NCBI RefSeq assembly: GCF_021283545.2
Contig: NZ_CP128540.1
Coordinates: 1,523,501 to 1,587,500, forward strand
Length of the DNA: 64,000 nucleotides
Origin: Pseudomonas alloputida
GTDB taxonomy: Bacteria; Pseudomonadota; Gammaproteobacteria; Pseudomonadales; Pseudomonadaceae
Direction: 5' to 3'
The notes under the pieces are model-generated. The model was not told the DNA's origin, did no database searches, and was given only the letters and a program-made list of their open reading frames with translations. Below, one piece after another: positions 7,031 through 14,863 of the stretch. Each line of letters opens with the position of its first letter. The first letter of the stretch is position 1. Position numbers and translations under genes: made by a program.

Positions 7031-7492
7031 TCAGGCGCGATGCACCGGGTAAGCCGTGGTGTACTTCATCTGCTCCATGGCAAAACTGGACGTGATGTTC
7101 GATAGCCCATCGGTATGGGTAATCAGCTTTTTGTAGAACCGGTCATACGCAGCAATATCACCCACCACCACCCGCAGCATGTAGTCCCAGTCCCCCGACA
7201 TGCGGTAGCACTCCATCACTTCCTCGAACCCGGTCACGGTCGCAGCAAACTGCTCCAGCCAGGCGCTGTCGTGGCGCTGGGTCTTGAGCTGGACGAACAC
7301 GGTGAGCCCCAACCCCAGGCGTTCGGGGTCCAGCAGGGCGACGCGGCCGAGGATGTAGCCGTCTTCCTCCAGGCGCTTGACCCGCTTCCAGCACGGTGTG
7401 GTGGACAGGTTGACGGCCTCGGCCAGGTCCTTCAGCGAGATTGAGGCATCACGCTGTAGCAGGGTAAGAATGTGCTGGTCGAAACTGTCCAT
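7031..7492 (-). CDS. Lrp/AsnC-family transcriptional regulator
   Basis: The 153-residue protein has the Lrp layout: an N-terminal HTH (LKDLAEAVNLSTTPCWKRVKRLEEDGYILG, about 21-50) and a C-terminal RAM domain (VFVQLKTQ..., ECYRMSGDWDYMLRVVVGD) that binds amino acids. Lrp-type regulators act as octamers or dimers and often govern a divergent amino acid gene. Here a PLP enzyme of the Cys/Met family starts 105 bp away on the other strand and is the likely target. The ATG at 7492 fits the family; an upstream in-frame ATG at 7525 would add 11 atypical residues. Confidence 0.92.
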   Translation of the reverse strand: MDSFDQHILTLLQRDASISLKDLAEAVNLSTTPCWKRVKRLEEDGYILGRVALLDPERLGLGLTVFVQLKTQRHDSAWLEQFAATVTGFEEVMECYRMSGDWDYMLRVVVGDIAAYDRFYKKLITHTDGLSNITSSFAMEQMKYTTAYPVHRA

Positions 7493-7512
7493 ATCGCGCG
7501 CTGGCCGTGCAG

Positions 7513-7523
7513 GAAAATATTTC
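7513..7523. promoter_or_regulatory. Candidate Lrp-type site
   Basis: GAAAATATTTC is an AT-rich near-palindrome in an otherwise GC-rich divergent gap between the Lrp gene and the PLP enzyme gene. AT-rich dyads are typical Lrp/AsnC operators. There is no direct evidence of binding. Confidence 0.3.
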
Positions 7524-7596
7524 ACAGATTACCCCAAGGCCAGACGATTTGGGTTGTGCGATAGTTGCGGCTTTCATTCTGCCAATGGGCCTGACC

Positions 7597-8766
7597 ATGT
7601 CCGACAAGCCGCGCAATTTCGCCACCCGTACCATTCACGCCGGCGAGCAGTTCAGCGTTGCCGATAACGCCATTTTCCCGGCTATCGTCACCGCCAGTTC
7701 GTTCACCAAGCGCAGCCTGGACGATAAGCCGGAATATTCCTACAGCCGCGTCGGCAACCCCACCCGGCATGCCTACGAAACCTGTGTCGCTGCCTTGGAA
7801 GAAGGCGTGGGCGCTGTGGCCTGCGCCTCGGGAGTCAATGCCACCGCAACCGTGCTTGAGCTGCTGCCCAAGGATGCCCACGTGGTGGTGATGAACGGCG
7901 TGTACGGTGGCACGTTCCGCATCATGGAAGATTACCGCAGCCGCACCTCGGGGCTGACCACCACCTATGTCGATCTCAACGACATTGAAGCCGTAGCGGC
8001 TGCGATCAAGCCGGAAACCCAGCTGATCTGGATCGAGTCGCCGACCAACCCGTTGCTGCACCTGGTCGACATCAAGGCGGTGTGCGACCTGGCCAAGGCC
8101 AAGGGCATCCTCACCTGCATCGACAACACCTTCTGCTCGCCGTGGAACCAGCGCCCGATCACCCTGGGCGTGGACTTGGTGATGCACTCGGCCAGCAAGT
8201 ACATCGGTGGCCACTCCGACCTCACCGGCGGTGTGGTGGTGGCGGCCAACGATGCGTTGCTGGCACGCCTGCGCCGTATCAGCATGGCGATTGGTGCGGT
8301 GCAGGGGCCGTTCGACTGCTACCTGGCCCTGCGCGGTCTGAAGACCCTGGATGTGCGCATGGAGCGCCAGTGCGCCAATGCCCTGCAGGTGGCGCGCTTC
8401 CTGGAAGGTCACGCGCAGGTCGAGCAGGTGTATTACCCGGGGCTGGAAAGCCACCCGCAGCATGAACTGTGCAAACGCCAGATGCGCAGTGGCGGGGCGG
8501 TGGTGGCGATGAAAGTAAAAGGCGACCGCGCCGCGCTCAACCGCCTGGTGGAGGCGCTGCAGATTTTTGTGCTGGCCGACTCGCTGGGCGGGGTGGAGAG
8601 CATGATCAACCACTCCTGGAGCATGTCGCACTGCTCGCTGAGCCCAGAGCAGAAAGGGGTGATGGGGATCAGCGAGAACCTGCTGCGGTTGTCGGTAGGG
8701 ATCGAGGATTACCGTGACCTGGTCGAGGACCTGGATGGGGCGTTGAAAGCGCTGGTCGCTGTGTGA
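7597..8766 (+). CDS. PLP-dependent trans-sulfuration family enzyme (cystathionine gamma-synthase/lyase or methionine gamma-lyase type)
   Basis: The 390-residue protein is a Cys/Met-metabolism PLP enzyme. Key features are YSRVGNPTR (48-56, contacts the cofactor phosphate of the neighbouring subunit), ACASGVNATATV (76-87), IDNTFCSPWNQRP (175-187) and the Schiff-base lysine K201 in SASKYIGGHSDLTGG. The family catalyses gamma-elimination or gamma-replacement on homocysteine, cystathionine, methionine or acyl-homoserine; the exact substrate is not readable. The divergent Lrp-type regulator suggests an amino-acid-induced catabolic role rather than biosynthesis. The start chosen is ATG at 7597; ATG at 7585 is also in frame and neither has a strong ribosome site. 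Confidence 0.85.
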   Translation: MSDKPRNFATRTIHAGEQFSVADNAIFPAIVTASSFTKRSLDDKPEYSYSRVGNPTRHAYETCVAALEEGVGAVACASGVNATATVLELLPKDAHVVVMNGVYGGTFRIMEDYRSRTSGLTTTYVDLNDIEAVAAAIKPETQLIWIESPTNPLLHLVDIKAVCDLAKAKGILTCIDNTFCSPWNQRPITLGVDLVMHSASKYIGGHSDLTGGVVVAANDALLARLRRISMAIGAVQGPFDCYLALRGLKTLDVRMERQCANALQVARFLEGHAQVEQVYYPGLESHPQHELCKRQMRSGGAVVAMKVKGDRAALNRLVEALQIFVLADSLGGVESMINHSWSMSHCSLSPEQKGVMGISENLLRLSVGIEDYRDLVEDLDGALKALVAV

Positions 8767-8773
8767 GGGCCGC

Positions 8774-8842
8774 AGGCCCTTTCGCGGGTAAACCCGCTCC
8801 TACGACGGTGTAGGAGCGGGCTTGCCCGCGAAGAGGCCGGTG
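8774..8842. repeat. Inverted REP pair
   Basis: Two REPs face each other: GGCCCTTTCGCGGGTAAACC (from 8776) and GTAGGAGCGGGCTTGCCCGC (from 8820), separated by about 9 bp. They lie between the convergent PLP enzyme and YdcH genes. Confidence 0.9.
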
Positions 8843-8859
8843 GATTCAATAGATGCCTG

Positions 8860-9096
8860 TCAGGATTTGGGCGGATGAATGATCCGTTCGATCTTGTCCT
8901 TGATCAGCAACCTTTCCTTGCGCAGGCGGTTGACGGCTTCGTCGTTGGTGCCGTTGCCTTCGGCGGCTACCACCTCCTTGTCCTTGGCGTTGTACTCCTT
9001 GTGCAGTTTGTGCAGGCCCTGATCCTTGTCCATGAGCGCCTGGAATGCATCAGCGGTAACGTGCAGGTCAGCGAGCAGATCGTGCGGAACTGGCAT
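8860..9096 (-). CDS. YdcH family protein (DUF465)
   Basis: This 78-residue, highly charged, helical protein carries the DUF465 signature: LHKEYNAKDKEV in the middle and a C-terminal LRKERLLIKDKIERII helix. It is predicted to be a short coiled-coil hairpin. The family is widespread in proteobacteria and has no firmly established function. It is a single gene after a REP pair; AGAGGTG lies just upstream of the ATG as a ribosome site. Confidence 0.85.
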   Translation of the reverse strand: MPVPHDLLADLHVTADAFQALMDKDQGLHKLHKEYNAKDKEVVAAEGNGTNDEAVNRLRKERLLIKDKIERIIHPPKS

Positions 9097-9346
9097 TTCT
9101 TCACCTCTGTCAGGGTTGTCGGTAAGGTCCTGACCATTGAGGATAGCTGTCTTTGCGCAGGCTTGTGACGGCGGTCCAGGCTGAATGGCAGCTGAATGGT
9201 TTTGCGATAATCGATAAAAGACACACCCTCACGAAATTGTTACCAAGTTTTTCACAAAAAATTGATGACGTGCTTTCTAGAGTTCGCCCCAGTTCCCACA
9301 GTGCCATCTGGCCTGGGGTGATCATCACTCTTGATAGCGAACGCTG
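9097..9346. promoter_or_regulatory. Upstream region of the EptA-like gene
   Basis: No gene is seen. The segment 9190-9280 is AT-rich relative to its surroundings. TTACCAAGTTTTTCAC (9240-9255) resembles the ColR site ending in TTTTTCAC known from P. putida, but differs at two of the defined upstream positions. ColRS controls some lipid A phosphoethanolamine transferases in this species, so the match is suggestive only. Confidence 0.3.
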
Positions 9347-10984
9347 ATGCTCAACTTCAAATCCCTGCGGACTGAATGGGTCACGCTGCTGGCCAGTCTT
9401 TATCTGCTGATTGGCTTCAATATGTTCCTCTGGGAGCACCTGCAAGCGGTGGTTCCTGCCGGCCTTTCGGGGTTGTGGCTGAGTCTGGCGTTTGCTGTGC
9501 TGATGCTCTTCGCGTTCAATCTGATCCTCACGTTAATTGCCTTCCGGTATGTAGTGAAGCCGGTACTTATCGTGTTGTTCATGAGTGGCGCGGGCGTGGC
9601 TTACTTCATGAACCAGTACGGCGTACTTATTGACGCCGGCATGTTCCGTAATATGGCCGAGACCAATATTGCGGAGGTGCGCGACTTGATGTCGTTCAAG
9701 TTTGCCGCGTATATCCTGCTGCTGGGTGTGCTGCCATCGGTGCTGCTGTGGAAGGCGCAGATCGCCTACCGCCCGTGGCACCGCGAGCTGCTGGGTAAGT
9801 TGGTGGTCAGTGGTGCCTGTGTGGTGACCATCGGCTCGGTCGCGTTGGTCAATTATCAAGGGCTGTCGTCGCTGTTTCGCAATCACCATGAACTGCGTCT
9901 GATGCTCACCCCCAGCAATATCGTCGGGGCCTCCATTGGTTATGTCGACGAACGTGTCGGTACGGCCTCGCGCCCGTTCCAGCATTATGGCGAAGATGCC
10001 AAGCGTGATGCGGCCTGGCTAAAACATGAGCGCAAGTCGCTGACCGTGCTGGTGGTCGGGGAAAGTGCCCGGGCAGACCATTTCGGCGTGTTGGGCTATG
10101 ACCGCGATACCACGCCCAATCTCGCCAGGGAGCAGGGCCTGCTGGCGTTTTCCGACGTGCACTCGTGCGGTACGGAAACGGCGGTTTCGGTGCCTTGCAT
10201 GTTCTCGGGCATGAAGCGCAAGGACTACGATGCCCGCGTAGCGAAGAACCGCGAAGGGCTGCTGGACATCCTGCAGCGTGCCGGCCTGGCCGTGCAGTGG
10301 CGTGACAACCAGTCGGGCTGCAAAGGCACCTGCGATCGCGTGCAGTTCATCGACGTCAGCAACCTCAAGGACCCGCAGCTGTGCGCCGATGGCGAATGCC
10401 ATGACCAGATCTTGCTGCAAGGCCTGGACGCGTTGATCGACAACCTCGACAAGGACACCGTGCTGGTGCTGCACCAGATGGGCAGCCACGGCCCCGAGTA
10501 CTTCAAGCGCTACCCCAGTGATGGCGAGCGCTTCACCCCGGTGTGCCAGAGCAACGCGTTGAACCAGTGCAGCGAGGAGGAAATCATCAACGGGTACGAC
10601 AACACCCTGGCCTATACCGACAAGGTGCTGGCCTCGCTGATCGATACCCTGCGCAGCAAGCAAGACAAGGTCGATACCGCGATGATCTACCTGTCCGACC
10701 ACGGCGAGTCGCTGGGCGAGTACAACCTGTTCCTGCACGGCACGCCCTACGCCATCGCTCCCGAGCAGCAGAAGCACATACCACTGCTGACCTGGTTCTC
10801 CGACAGCTACAAGGAGGACTTCGGCGTCGATACCGACTGCCTGGCACGGCTCAGCGATGCCCCGCTGTCCCAGGACAACCTGTTCCACTCGATGCTTGGC
10901 CTGTTGCAGGTACATACCGAGCTCTACCAGCAGTCGCTGGACATGTTTGCCGGTTGCCGGCCTTGGCTGGCGGCCAAGCGCTGA
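9347..10984 (+). CDS. Phosphoethanolamine-lipid A transferase (EptA/CptA-like)
   Basis: This 545-residue inner-membrane enzyme has five N-terminal membrane segments (within residues 11-170; DUF1705) and a C-terminal periplasmic sulfatase-fold domain. Active-site elements are VVGESARADHFGVLGYDRDTTP (E239 metal ligand, about 237-257), the nucleophile T276 in CGTETAVSVPCM, LSDHGESLGE near 450 and a metal-binding histidine in LHGTPYAI. Six or more cysteines in the soluble domain fit its conserved disulfides. It transfers phosphoethanolamine from phosphatidylethanolamine to lipid A or core sugar, lowering surface charge and polymyxin binding. It is a single gene ended by a hairpin-rich REP pair. 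The name eptA versus cptA cannot be settled from sequence alone. Confidence 0.92.
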   Translation: MLNFKSLRTEWVTLLASLYLLIGFNMFLWEHLQAVVPAGLSGLWLSLAFAVLMLFAFNLILTLIAFRYVVKPVLIVLFMSGAGVAYFMNQYGVLIDAGMFRNMAETNIAEVRDLMSFKFAAYILLLGVLPSVLLWKAQIAYRPWHRELLGKLVVSGACVVTIGSVALVNYQGLSSLFRNHHELRLMLTPSNIVGASIGYVDERVGTASRPFQHYGEDAKRDAAWLKHERKSLTVLVVGESARADHFGVLGYDRDTTPNLAREQGLLAFSDVHSCGTETAVSVPCMFSGMKRKDYDARVAKNREGLLDILQRAGLAVQWRDNQSGCKGTCDRVQFIDVSNLKDPQLCADGECHDQILLQGLDALIDNLDKDTVLVLHQMGSHGPEYFKRYPSDGERFTPVCQSNALNQCSEEEIINGYDNTLAYTDKVLASLIDTLRSKQDKVDTAMIYLSDHGESLGEYNLFLHGTPYAIAPEQQKHIPLLTWFSDSYKEDFGVDTDCLARLSDAPLSQDNLFHSMLGLLQVHTELYQQSLDMFAGCRPWLAAKR

Positions 10985-10988
10985 AGCC

Positions 10989-11077
10989 CTGTGGGAGCGG
11001 GCACGCCCGCGAACCCGGGCAAACCCGGGCCATACACCGTGTTGCCTTCATTCGCGGGCGCGCCCGCTCCCACAGGG
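10989..11077. repeat. Inverted repeat pair around a small hairpin
   Basis: TGTGGGAGCGGGCACGCCCG (from 10989) and its inverted partner CGGGCGCGCCCGCTCCCACA (to 11077) flank CCCGGGCAAACCCGGG, itself a hairpin. This is a variant REP with a GTGGGAGC head rather than GTAGGAGC. It lies between the EptA-like gene and rnd. Confidence 0.85.
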
Positions 11078-11161
11078 TGGACTGCCCCCGAAAAGCGGGA
11101 CAGTTTCACCCGCAGTGCCCGCGCCGTATATACTGCGCGCCAATGTTAGTGGGAGAGCCTT

Positions 11162-12295
11162 GTGGCCATCGAAATTCACTGGATCCGTGACGACCAGAGC
11201 CTGGCCGAACACTGCCGCGACTGGCACCAACTGCCCTTCGTCGCCGTCGACACCGAATTCATGCGGGTAGACACCTTTTACCCGAAAGCCGGGCTGATCC
11301 AGATCGGCGACGGCCAACGCGCCTTCCTGATCGACCCGCTGCTGATCGGCAACTGGCAACCCTTGGCCGACCTGCTGGAAGACAGCGCTGTGGTCAAGGT
11401 GCTGCACGCCTGCAGCGAAGACCTCGAAGTGCTGCTGCGCCTGACCGGCAAGCTGCCTCAGCCGCTGTTCGACACTCAGCTGGCCGCCGGTTACCTGAAC
11501 CTGGGCTTCTCGATGGGCTATTCGCGCCTGGTGCAGGAAGTGCTGGGCATCGAATTGCCCAAAGGCGAAACCCGTTCCGACTGGCTGCAACGCCCGCTCT
11601 CGGAAACCCAGGTCAGCTACGCTGCCGAAGATGCCGTGCACCTGGCCGAGCTTTTCACCGTGCTGCGCCCGCGGCTGAGTGACGACAAGTATGCCTGGGT
11701 GCTGGAAGACGGCGCCGAGCTGGTGGCTGCGTTGCGCCGTGAAGTCGAGCCCGAAAGCCTGTACCGCGACGTCAAGCTGGCCTGGAAGCTGGCGCCTCAA
11801 CAACTGGCAGTGCTACGTGAGCTGTGCGCCTGGCGCGAACGCGAAGCGCGCAACCGCGATGTGCCGCGTAATCGTATCCTCAAGGAGCACTCGCTGTGGC
11901 CCATGGCCAAAAGCCAGCCGAACAACCTGTCGGCCTTGGCCAAGATCGACGAGATGCACCCGCGCACCATTCGTCAGGACGGTGAGTTCCTCATCCAGCT
12001 GATCAAGCGCGCCGCCAGCCTGCCGGCCGAGCAATGGCCTGCGCCCTTGCCTGAGCCGCTTCCGATCGAGGCTGCTGGCCTTCTCAAGCAGCTGCGTGCC
12101 ATCGGCCAGGCCGAAGGCGAGCGCCTGGGGATTGCACCCGAGCTGATGCTGCGCAAGAAAGCCCTGGAGGCGCTGCTCAAGAGCGGATACCCCAATGGCC
12201 CTTATCAACTGCCCGATTCGCTGCGCGGCTGGCGCCGTGAGCGCATGGGCCAGGCCCTGCTGGACAACCTGGCAGGTGCCGGAGAAACCCGATGA
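11162..12295 (+). CDS. rnd: Ribonuclease D
   Basis: The 377-residue protein is a DEDDy 3'-5' exoribonuclease that trims tRNA precursors and other structured RNAs. Exo I is AVDTEFMR (D30, E32), Exo II is [13 protein letters not shown] near 80-90 and Exo III is [13 protein letters not shown] near 155-167, with the tyrosine of the DEDDy class. An HRDC domain follows ([22 protein letters not shown]) and a second helical HRDC-like segment ends the protein. The start is GTG with GGGAG upstream. Its last codons overlap the next gene (ATGA), so rnd, ycgL and the reductase gene form one operon. Confidence 0.95.
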   Translation: MAIEIHWIRDDQSLAEHCRDWHQLPFVAVDTEFMRVDTFYPKAGLIQIGDGQRAFLIDPLLIGNWQPLADLLEDSAVVKVLHACSEDLEVLLRLTGKLPQPLFDTQLAAGYLNLGFSMGYSRLVQEVLGIELPKGETRSDWLQRPLSETQVSYAAEDAVHLAELFTVLRPRLSDDKYAWVLEDGAELVAALRREVEPESLYRDVKLAWKLAPQQLAVLRELCAWREREARNRDVPRNRILKEHSLWPMAKSQPNNLSALAKIDEMHPRTIRQDGEFLIQLIKRAASLPAEQWPAPLPEPLPIEAAGLLKQLRAIGQAEGERLGIAPELMLRKKALEALLKSGYPNGPYQLPDSLRGWRRERMGQALLDNLAGAGETR

Positions 12296-12585
12296 AACGC
12301 ATTTGCTCGATCTACAAGAGCCCACGCAAGAACGAAATGTACCTGTACGTACTCAAGGCTGACGGCCTGGAACGCGTGCCTGAAGGCCTGCTGCCGTTCT
12401 TCGGCACCCCCGTGCACGCTTTCGACCTGGTGCTCACCCCTGAGCGCAAACTGGCCCGCGAGGACATCACCAAGGTGCTGGAGAACCTCGAAAGCCAAGG
12501 CTACCACCTGCAGATGCCGCCGCTGGAAGATGAGTACATCGAGCACCTGCCCGAAGAGCTGCTGCGCCGCAACGACCCCGTCTGA
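12292..12585 (+). CDS. YcgL domain protein
   Basis: The 97-residue protein matches the YcgL family: start [20 protein letters not shown], then [23 protein letters not shown] and a conserved C-terminal [12 protein letters not shown]. The family is small, cytoplasmic and common in gammaproteobacteria, with no demonstrated biochemical activity. Its start overlaps the rnd stop by 4 bp, implying translational coupling; the rnd-ycgL pairing is common in Pseudomonas. Confidence 0.9.
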   Translation: MKRICSIYKSPRKNEMYLYVLKADGLERVPEGLLPFFGTPVHAFDLVLTPERKLAREDITKVLENLESQGYHLQMPPLEDEYIEHLPEELLRRNDPV

Positions 12586-12587
12586 CC

Positions 12588-13520
12588 ATGCGCGTACTGA
12601 TCGCTGAGCATGACCATGCTCGATACGCCGCGCTTTTGCGCGCCGCCGCGCCAGAACTGGAAGTGCTGACCAGCGGCGACTCTGCCGAACTGGCCCGCCA
12701 GGCACCGCAGTGCCCGGTGTGGCTGGGCCAGCCGGACTTGCTGGCCAGTCTGCTGCGCCAAGGCCACAAGCCTGGCTGGATACAGTCGACATGGGCCGGT
12801 ATCACGCCGTTGCTGGCCGACGGCCTGCCGCGTGATTACCGCCTGAGCCGCGCAGTAGGCATCTTCGGACAGGTGATGGCCGAGTATATGCTCACCTATA
12901 TGCTAGGCCATGAGCGTGAGGTGCTGTCGCGCCTGGTCAGCCAGGTCGAGCGGCGCTGGGATGACCGCCCGGGGCGCAGCCTGGAAGGGCGCAAGGTTCT
13001 CATTGTGGGTGTAGGCGACATTGGTCAGCGTGTGGCCGAGTTCCTGCAGCCGTTTGGTGTGGCGCTGTACGGCGTTGCCAGCAGCGCCCGTGAGCAGGCG
13101 CCGTTCGTCGAGGTGGCGGCGCTGGCCGACCTGCCGCGCTTGGTTGGCCAGGTCGACTACGTGCTGAACCTGCTGCCGGATACCCCGGCGACTCATGACC
13201 TGTATGACGCCGCGCTGTTCAAATGCTTCCAGCCCTCGGCCTTGTTCATCAATGCCGGGCGTGGTGTGGCGGTGGTCGATGCCGACCTGGTCGAGGCGTT
13301 GAAAGAGGGTCATCTGGCCGGTGCTGTGATCGATGTGTGCCGCCAGGAGCCGTTGCCCAAGCAACACCCGTTCTGGACCGCCTGGGGCTTGCTGCTGACC
13401 GGGCACAGCTCGGCGCCCACCTCGCCGACAGCGATGGTGCGCTTGTTTGTCGAGAATGTGCGGGCTTATGAAGCGGGGCAGGGGTTGCGGGGTGAAGTCG
13501 ATTTCGCCCGGGGCTACTGA
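12588..13520 (+). CDS. D-2-hydroxyacid dehydrogenase (GhrA-like hydroxypyruvate/glyoxylate reductase)
   Basis: The 310-residue protein has the D-isomer 2-hydroxyacid dehydrogenase fold. The NAD(P)-binding loop is VGVGDIGQRVAEFLQPFG (about 140-157), the second conserved block is LPDTPATHDLYDAALF, and NAGRGVAVVDADLVEAL with a downstream VCRQEPLPKQHPFW carries the catalytic Arg/Glu/His-type positions; the histidine lies in LLTGHSSAPT. Length and sequence resemble GhrA, which reduces glyoxylate and hydroxypyruvate. It starts 2 bp after ycgL and ends the rnd operon. Confidence 0.85.
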   Translation: MRVLIAEHDHARYAALLRAAAPELEVLTSGDSAELARQAPQCPVWLGQPDLLASLLRQGHKPGWIQSTWAGITPLLADGLPRDYRLSRAVGIFGQVMAEYMLTYMLGHEREVLSRLVSQVERRWDDRPGRSLEGRKVLIVGVGDIGQRVAEFLQPFGVALYGVASSAREQAPFVEVAALADLPRLVGQVDYVLNLLPDTPATHDLYDAALFKCFQPSALFINAGRGVAVVDADLVEALKEGHLAGAVIDVCRQEPLPKQHPFWTAWGLLLTGHSSAPTSPTAMVRLFVENVRAYEAGQGLRGEVDFARGY

Positions 13521-13536
13521 TCGCTGCGGCCTGTAC

Positions 13537-13614
13537 CGGCCTCTTCGCGGTAAAACCGCTTTAGCACAGGGTGGTGATACCCCCCGTAGGAGCGGGCTTG
13601 CCCGCGAAGAGGCC
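13537..13614. repeat. Inverted REP pair
   Basis: CCGGCCTCTTCGCGGTAAAA (from 13537) carries a small deletion in the loop; the second copy GTAGGAGCGGGCTTGCCCGC (from 13586) is standard. It separates the convergent reductase and nitroreductase genes. Confidence 0.85.
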
Positions 13615-13633
13615 AGCACTGCCAACACAAACC

Positions 13634-14227
13634 TTACAGGCTGAAATCGCCTTCAGCAGCCAGCTCGCTCAGCGGCTTGCGCGGGCTCGGCACTTCACGC
13701 GCCTGCAGGGCTTCATCCAGGCTGGCCTTGTCCCCCAGCTTGCCGATCGCCACCATGGCATGCAGTACGTAACCCTCGGGAATCTTCAGTTCCTGACGTG
13801 CCAGGTCCTGATCGAAGCCGGCCATGCCATGGGTATGCCAGCCGCTGATGCTGGCCTGCAGGGCCAGGTGCCCCCAGGCAGAGCCCGTGTCGAAGGTGTG
13901 CCACAGCGCCGGTTTTTCTTCCGTAGCGCCCGGGGCCGCGAACGTGGTCTTGGAAATGACCAGCACCAGCGCCGACGCCTGTTGCGCCCAGTTGCGATTG
14001 AAGGGCACCAGCAGGCTCAGGTAACGCTCCCAGTTCGGCGTGTCGCGGCGGGCATAAAGGAAGCGCCAAGGCTGCGAGTTATAGGCCGAAGGTGCCCAGC
14101 GGGCGGCTTCGAGGAAGCTCAGCAGGGTTTCTTCGCTGATCGGCTCGGCGGTGAAGGCGCGTGGCGACCAGCGGTTGATGAACTGCTCGTTGATGGCGTA
14201 ATCGGCAATGCGGGGGTTGGCGCTCAT
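13634..14227 (-). CDS. Nitroreductase family protein
   Basis: The 197-residue protein belongs to the FMN-dependent nitroreductase superfamily. It shows the N-terminal FINRWSPRAFTAEPISEETL block with the RxSxRxF-type phosphate-binding pattern, AARWAPSAYNSQPWRFLY (FMN contact), and the C-terminal GYVLHAMVAIGKLGD. Such enzymes reduce nitro compounds, quinones or flavins with NAD(P)H; the natural substrate is unknown. The frame extends further upstream, but the ATG at 14227 with AGGAG just before it gives the family length. It is divergent from the ycgN gene. Confidence 0.88.
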   Translation of the reverse strand: MSANPRIADYAINEQFINRWSPRAFTAEPISEETLLSFLEAARWAPSAYNSQPWRFLYARRDTPNWERYLSLLVPFNRNWAQQASALVLVISKTTFAAPGATEEKPALWHTFDTGSAWGHLALQASISGWHTHGMAGFDQDLARQELKIPEGYVLHAMVAIGKLGDKASLDEALQAREVPSPRKPLSELAAEGDFSL

Positions 14228-14372
14228 GGCGGCTCCTGCGAACGGACGGGAAAAGCGCACGCTACTGCGTGCCGTCGCGACTGACAAGCGGTCTGGCTTT
14301 GCCGAAGGCCAGGCTCTAGACTGGCGCCGCCGCGCGCCGTGGCCCCCAAGATGAAGGCAGGAACCCTGTGTG

Positions 14373-14822
14373 ATGATCGCTGAAAACGCGCCGTTCTGGC
14401 GGCGCAAGACCCTCGAAGAGCTCAGCCAGCAAGAGTGGGAGTCGCTGTGCGATGGCTGCGGCCTGTGCTGCCTGCAAAAGCTCGAGGACGAAGACGACAA
14501 CAGCGTCTATTACACGCGCATCGCCTGCAAATTGCTGGACCTGAATACCTGCCAGTGCAGCGACTACCCCAACCGCTTCGCCCAAGTGCCAGACTGCATC
14601 CAGCTCACCCCGGGCAAGGCCGACCAGTTCAAGTGGCTGCCGAGTACCTGCGGTTACCGCCTGGTCAGTGAGGGCAAGGACTTGCCGGCCTGGCATCACC
14701 TGGTTTGTGGCGACCGGCAACAGGTTCATGAACAGCGCATTTCCCAGTCGGGACGTATGCTCAGTGAACACGATGTGCACGAAGACGACTGGGAAGACCA
14801 CCTGATCTTTCGCGCCAGCTGA
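14373..14822 (+). CDS. YcgN family cysteine-cluster protein
   Basis: The 149-residue protein belongs to the YcgN/UPF0260 family. It has the [16 protein letters not shown] cluster near residue 26 and further cysteines at [26 protein letters not shown] and HLVCGDR, which probably bind zinc or an Fe-S cluster (YkgJ-type). Function is unknown. A GTG codon directly before the ATG could also serve as start. It is followed 41 bp later by an exported-protein gene on the same strand. Confidence 0.88.
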   Translation: MIAENAPFWRRKTLEELSQQEWESLCDGCGLCCLQKLEDEDDNSVYYTRIACKLLDLNTCQCSDYPNRFAQVPDCIQLTPGKADQFKWLPSTCGYRLVSEGKDLPAWHHLVCGDRQQVHEQRISQSGRMLSEHDVHEDDWEDHLIFRAS

Positions 14823-14863
14823 CCGGCGCGGCCCGCTGCCTCGGGGAAACAAGGAGTTTCTGT

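Noticed and set aside
10989..11077. REP-type hairpins considered as intrinsic terminators
   Set aside because: Most lack a U-run after the stem, so termination is possible but not claimed; only hairpins with better tails or clear placement are called terminators.
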